Assembly: GCA_003249585.1 (NCBI GenBank)
Contig: QKIM01000597.1
Coordinates: 1-5,826, forward strand
Reading direction: 5' to 3'
Origin: Deltaproteobacteria bacterium
Lineage (GTDB): Bacteria > Myxococcota_A > Polyangia > HGW-17
Length of the DNA: 5,826 nt
The position numbers were made by a program, and so were the translations under genes. The notes below the pieces were generated by a model. The model ran no database searches and had not been told where the DNA came from. It worked only from the letters and a program-made list of their open reading frames with translations. Shown piece after piece: positions 4,826 to 5,826 of this stretch; position 1 is the first letter of the stretch, and the number at the start of each line of letters is the position of its first letter.

Positions 4826-5826
4826 AGCGCATCGTCAGCATCATCATCTCCATCACCGTCCTGGGCGGCCTCGGGTACATGGTCTACGGGAACGTCCAGA
4901 AGGGGATCGACAAGAAGAAAGAGGAGCTCAAGAAGCACAAGGCCCTCTCCTCCATCGACCGGCGCCTCATCGTGGGGGCCAGCACAGTCAAGAAGGGGGA
5001 CATCGACCGCTCCATCACGGCCTCGGGCACCCTGGTGGCCAAGACCCAGGCCACGGTCTTCTCCCTGGTCCCCGGGATCATCGAGAGCCTCAAGATCAAG
5101 GAAGGCGACTTCGTCAAGGCCGGGGACGTCCTGGCCCGCCTGGAGGCGTGGAAGATGGCGCTGGGGTATCAGCAGGCCCGCGCCGCCCTGGCCCAGGCAC
5201 GACTCAACGTCGAGAACATGACCACCAACTACACCCGCATGAAGAAGCTCTATGACGAGAAGGCCATCCCCAAGAGCGACTTCGAGAAGGTGGAGATCGG
5301 GCTCAGGGCCGCGAAACAGCAGGTGAACATGGCCAAGGCCGCGACGGGCCTCGCCTCCACCACCTGGTCCGACGCCACCATCAAGGCCCCCATCGACGGC
5401 ACCATCATCATGAAGGCCGTGGAGAAGGGCGACCTTATGACCTCCGCCCAGGCCATGAAGACCTCCCCGCTGGTGGTCATCGCCCAGCTGGACACCATGA
5501 AGGTGGACATCCACGTGCTGGAGAAGCACATCCTCTTCTTGAAGAAGGGCCTCAAAGCCAAGATCCGCGTGGACGCCTACAACACGGTCTTCCATGGCGA
5601 GATCGACCAGATCGGCGAGATCCTCGACCCCGTGACCAAGACCCTCAAGGTGAGCATCAAGGTCCCCAACCATGAGTTCAAGGCCACCATCGCCGGCACC
5701 CAGCGCGTCATAAAGACCCCCCTCAAGGTGGGCATGTTCGCCCGCGTGGAGTTGATCCTCGAAGAGCGCAAGGGGCGCATCACCCTGCCGCTTGACGTGG
5801 TCATCCGCCGTGACGGCTACGACTTC
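4819..5826 (+). CDS. HlyD/MacA-like periplasmic adaptor, membrane-anchored (partial, C-terminus off right edge)
   Basis: Membrane fusion protein; 336 residues are present and the frame is open at the window end. It starts with an uncleaved-looking membrane anchor (MVKRIVSIIISITVLGGLGYMVYG, residues 4-23) and no lipobox Cys. A Lys/Glu-rich juxtamembrane stretch follows (about 28-42). Domains in order: first lipoyl half (about 70-112; SLVPGIIESLKIKEGDFVKAGDVLARLE), alpha-helical hairpin (about 113-182) with the SDFEKVEIGLRAAKQQV pattern typical of the family, second lipoyl half (184-222; ATIKAPIDGTIIMKAVEKGDLM), beta-barrel (about 226-285) and the beginning of the membrane-proximal domain (LKVGMFARVELILEERKGRITLPLDVVI). 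The hairpin length and the anchor fit MacA-type partners of ABC transporters, though RND partners cannot be excluded. It overlaps the TolC-like gene by 7 bases. The transporter gene is expected next, off-window. Confidence 0.93.
   Translation, partial: MVKRIVSIIISITVLGGLGYMVYGNVQKGIDKKKEELKKHKALSSIDRRLIVGASTVKKGDIDRSITASGTLVAKTQATVFSLVPGIIESLKIKEGDFVKAGDVLARLEAWKMALGYQQARAALAQARLNVENMTTNYTRMKKLYDEKAIPKSDFEKVEIGLRAAKQQVNMAKAATGLASTTWSDATIKAPIDGTIIMKAVEKGDLMTSAQAMKTSPLVVIAQLDTMKVDIHVLEKHILFLKKGLKAKIRVDAYNTVFHGEIDQIGEILDPVTKTLKVSIKVPNHEFKATIAGTQRVIKTPLKVGMFARVELILEERKGRITLPLDVVIRRDGYDF

Noticed and set aside
4753..5673. 306-codon minus-strand open frame across the right adaptor gene
   Set aside because: Same cause: a shadow of the adaptor gene, with Asp/Gly/His/Leu/Val-dominated composition.

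Overview
This window is GC-rich DNA from a Gram-negative, double-membraned bacterium. Signal-peptide lipoproteins, two periplasmic adaptor (membrane fusion) proteins and a TolC-like outer-membrane channel all require a periplasm and an outer membrane. Codons end mostly in G or C. The gene style would fit a delta-proteobacterium or a similar high-GC lineage, but nothing here fixes the taxon.

There are two transcription blocks facing away from each other around a 433-base divergent intergenic region (2238-2670). The leftward block (minus strand) holds an unrecognised 318-residue lipoprotein (1281-2237). After a 376-base gap with several inverted repeats comes the first 301 residues of a lipoprotein-type RND periplasmic adaptor (904 to beyond base 1); its pump gene would be expected off the left edge. 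The rightward block (plus strand) is a tightly packed operon: a TetR-family regulator (2671-3273), a TolC/OEP-family outer-membrane factor (3266-4825) and a membrane-anchored HlyD/MacA-like adaptor (4819 to beyond 5826). Consecutive genes overlap by 8 and 7 bases, so translation is probably coupled. The inner-membrane transporter (ABC/MacB-like or RND) should lie just off the right edge.

The rightward operon reads as a self-regulated tripartite efflux or export pump. The regulator probably binds a near-perfect palindrome (2557-2577, with flanking symmetry to 2554-2580) upstream of its own gene. The adaptor bridges an inner-membrane transporter to the channel. The left-hand adaptor is a different subtype (lipid-anchored, long helical hairpin) and probably belongs to a second pump that may use its own or a shared TolC.

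I see no mobile element, CRISPR array, tRNA or rRNA, and no clear evidence of a wholly new system. The less ordinary items are the unrecognised lipoprotein, the Lys-Pro/Ala-rich N-terminal extension and a Cys pair in the TolC-like protein, the operator palindrome, the paired GC-rich hairpins before the regulator start, and the inverted repeats downstream of the lipoprotein gene.
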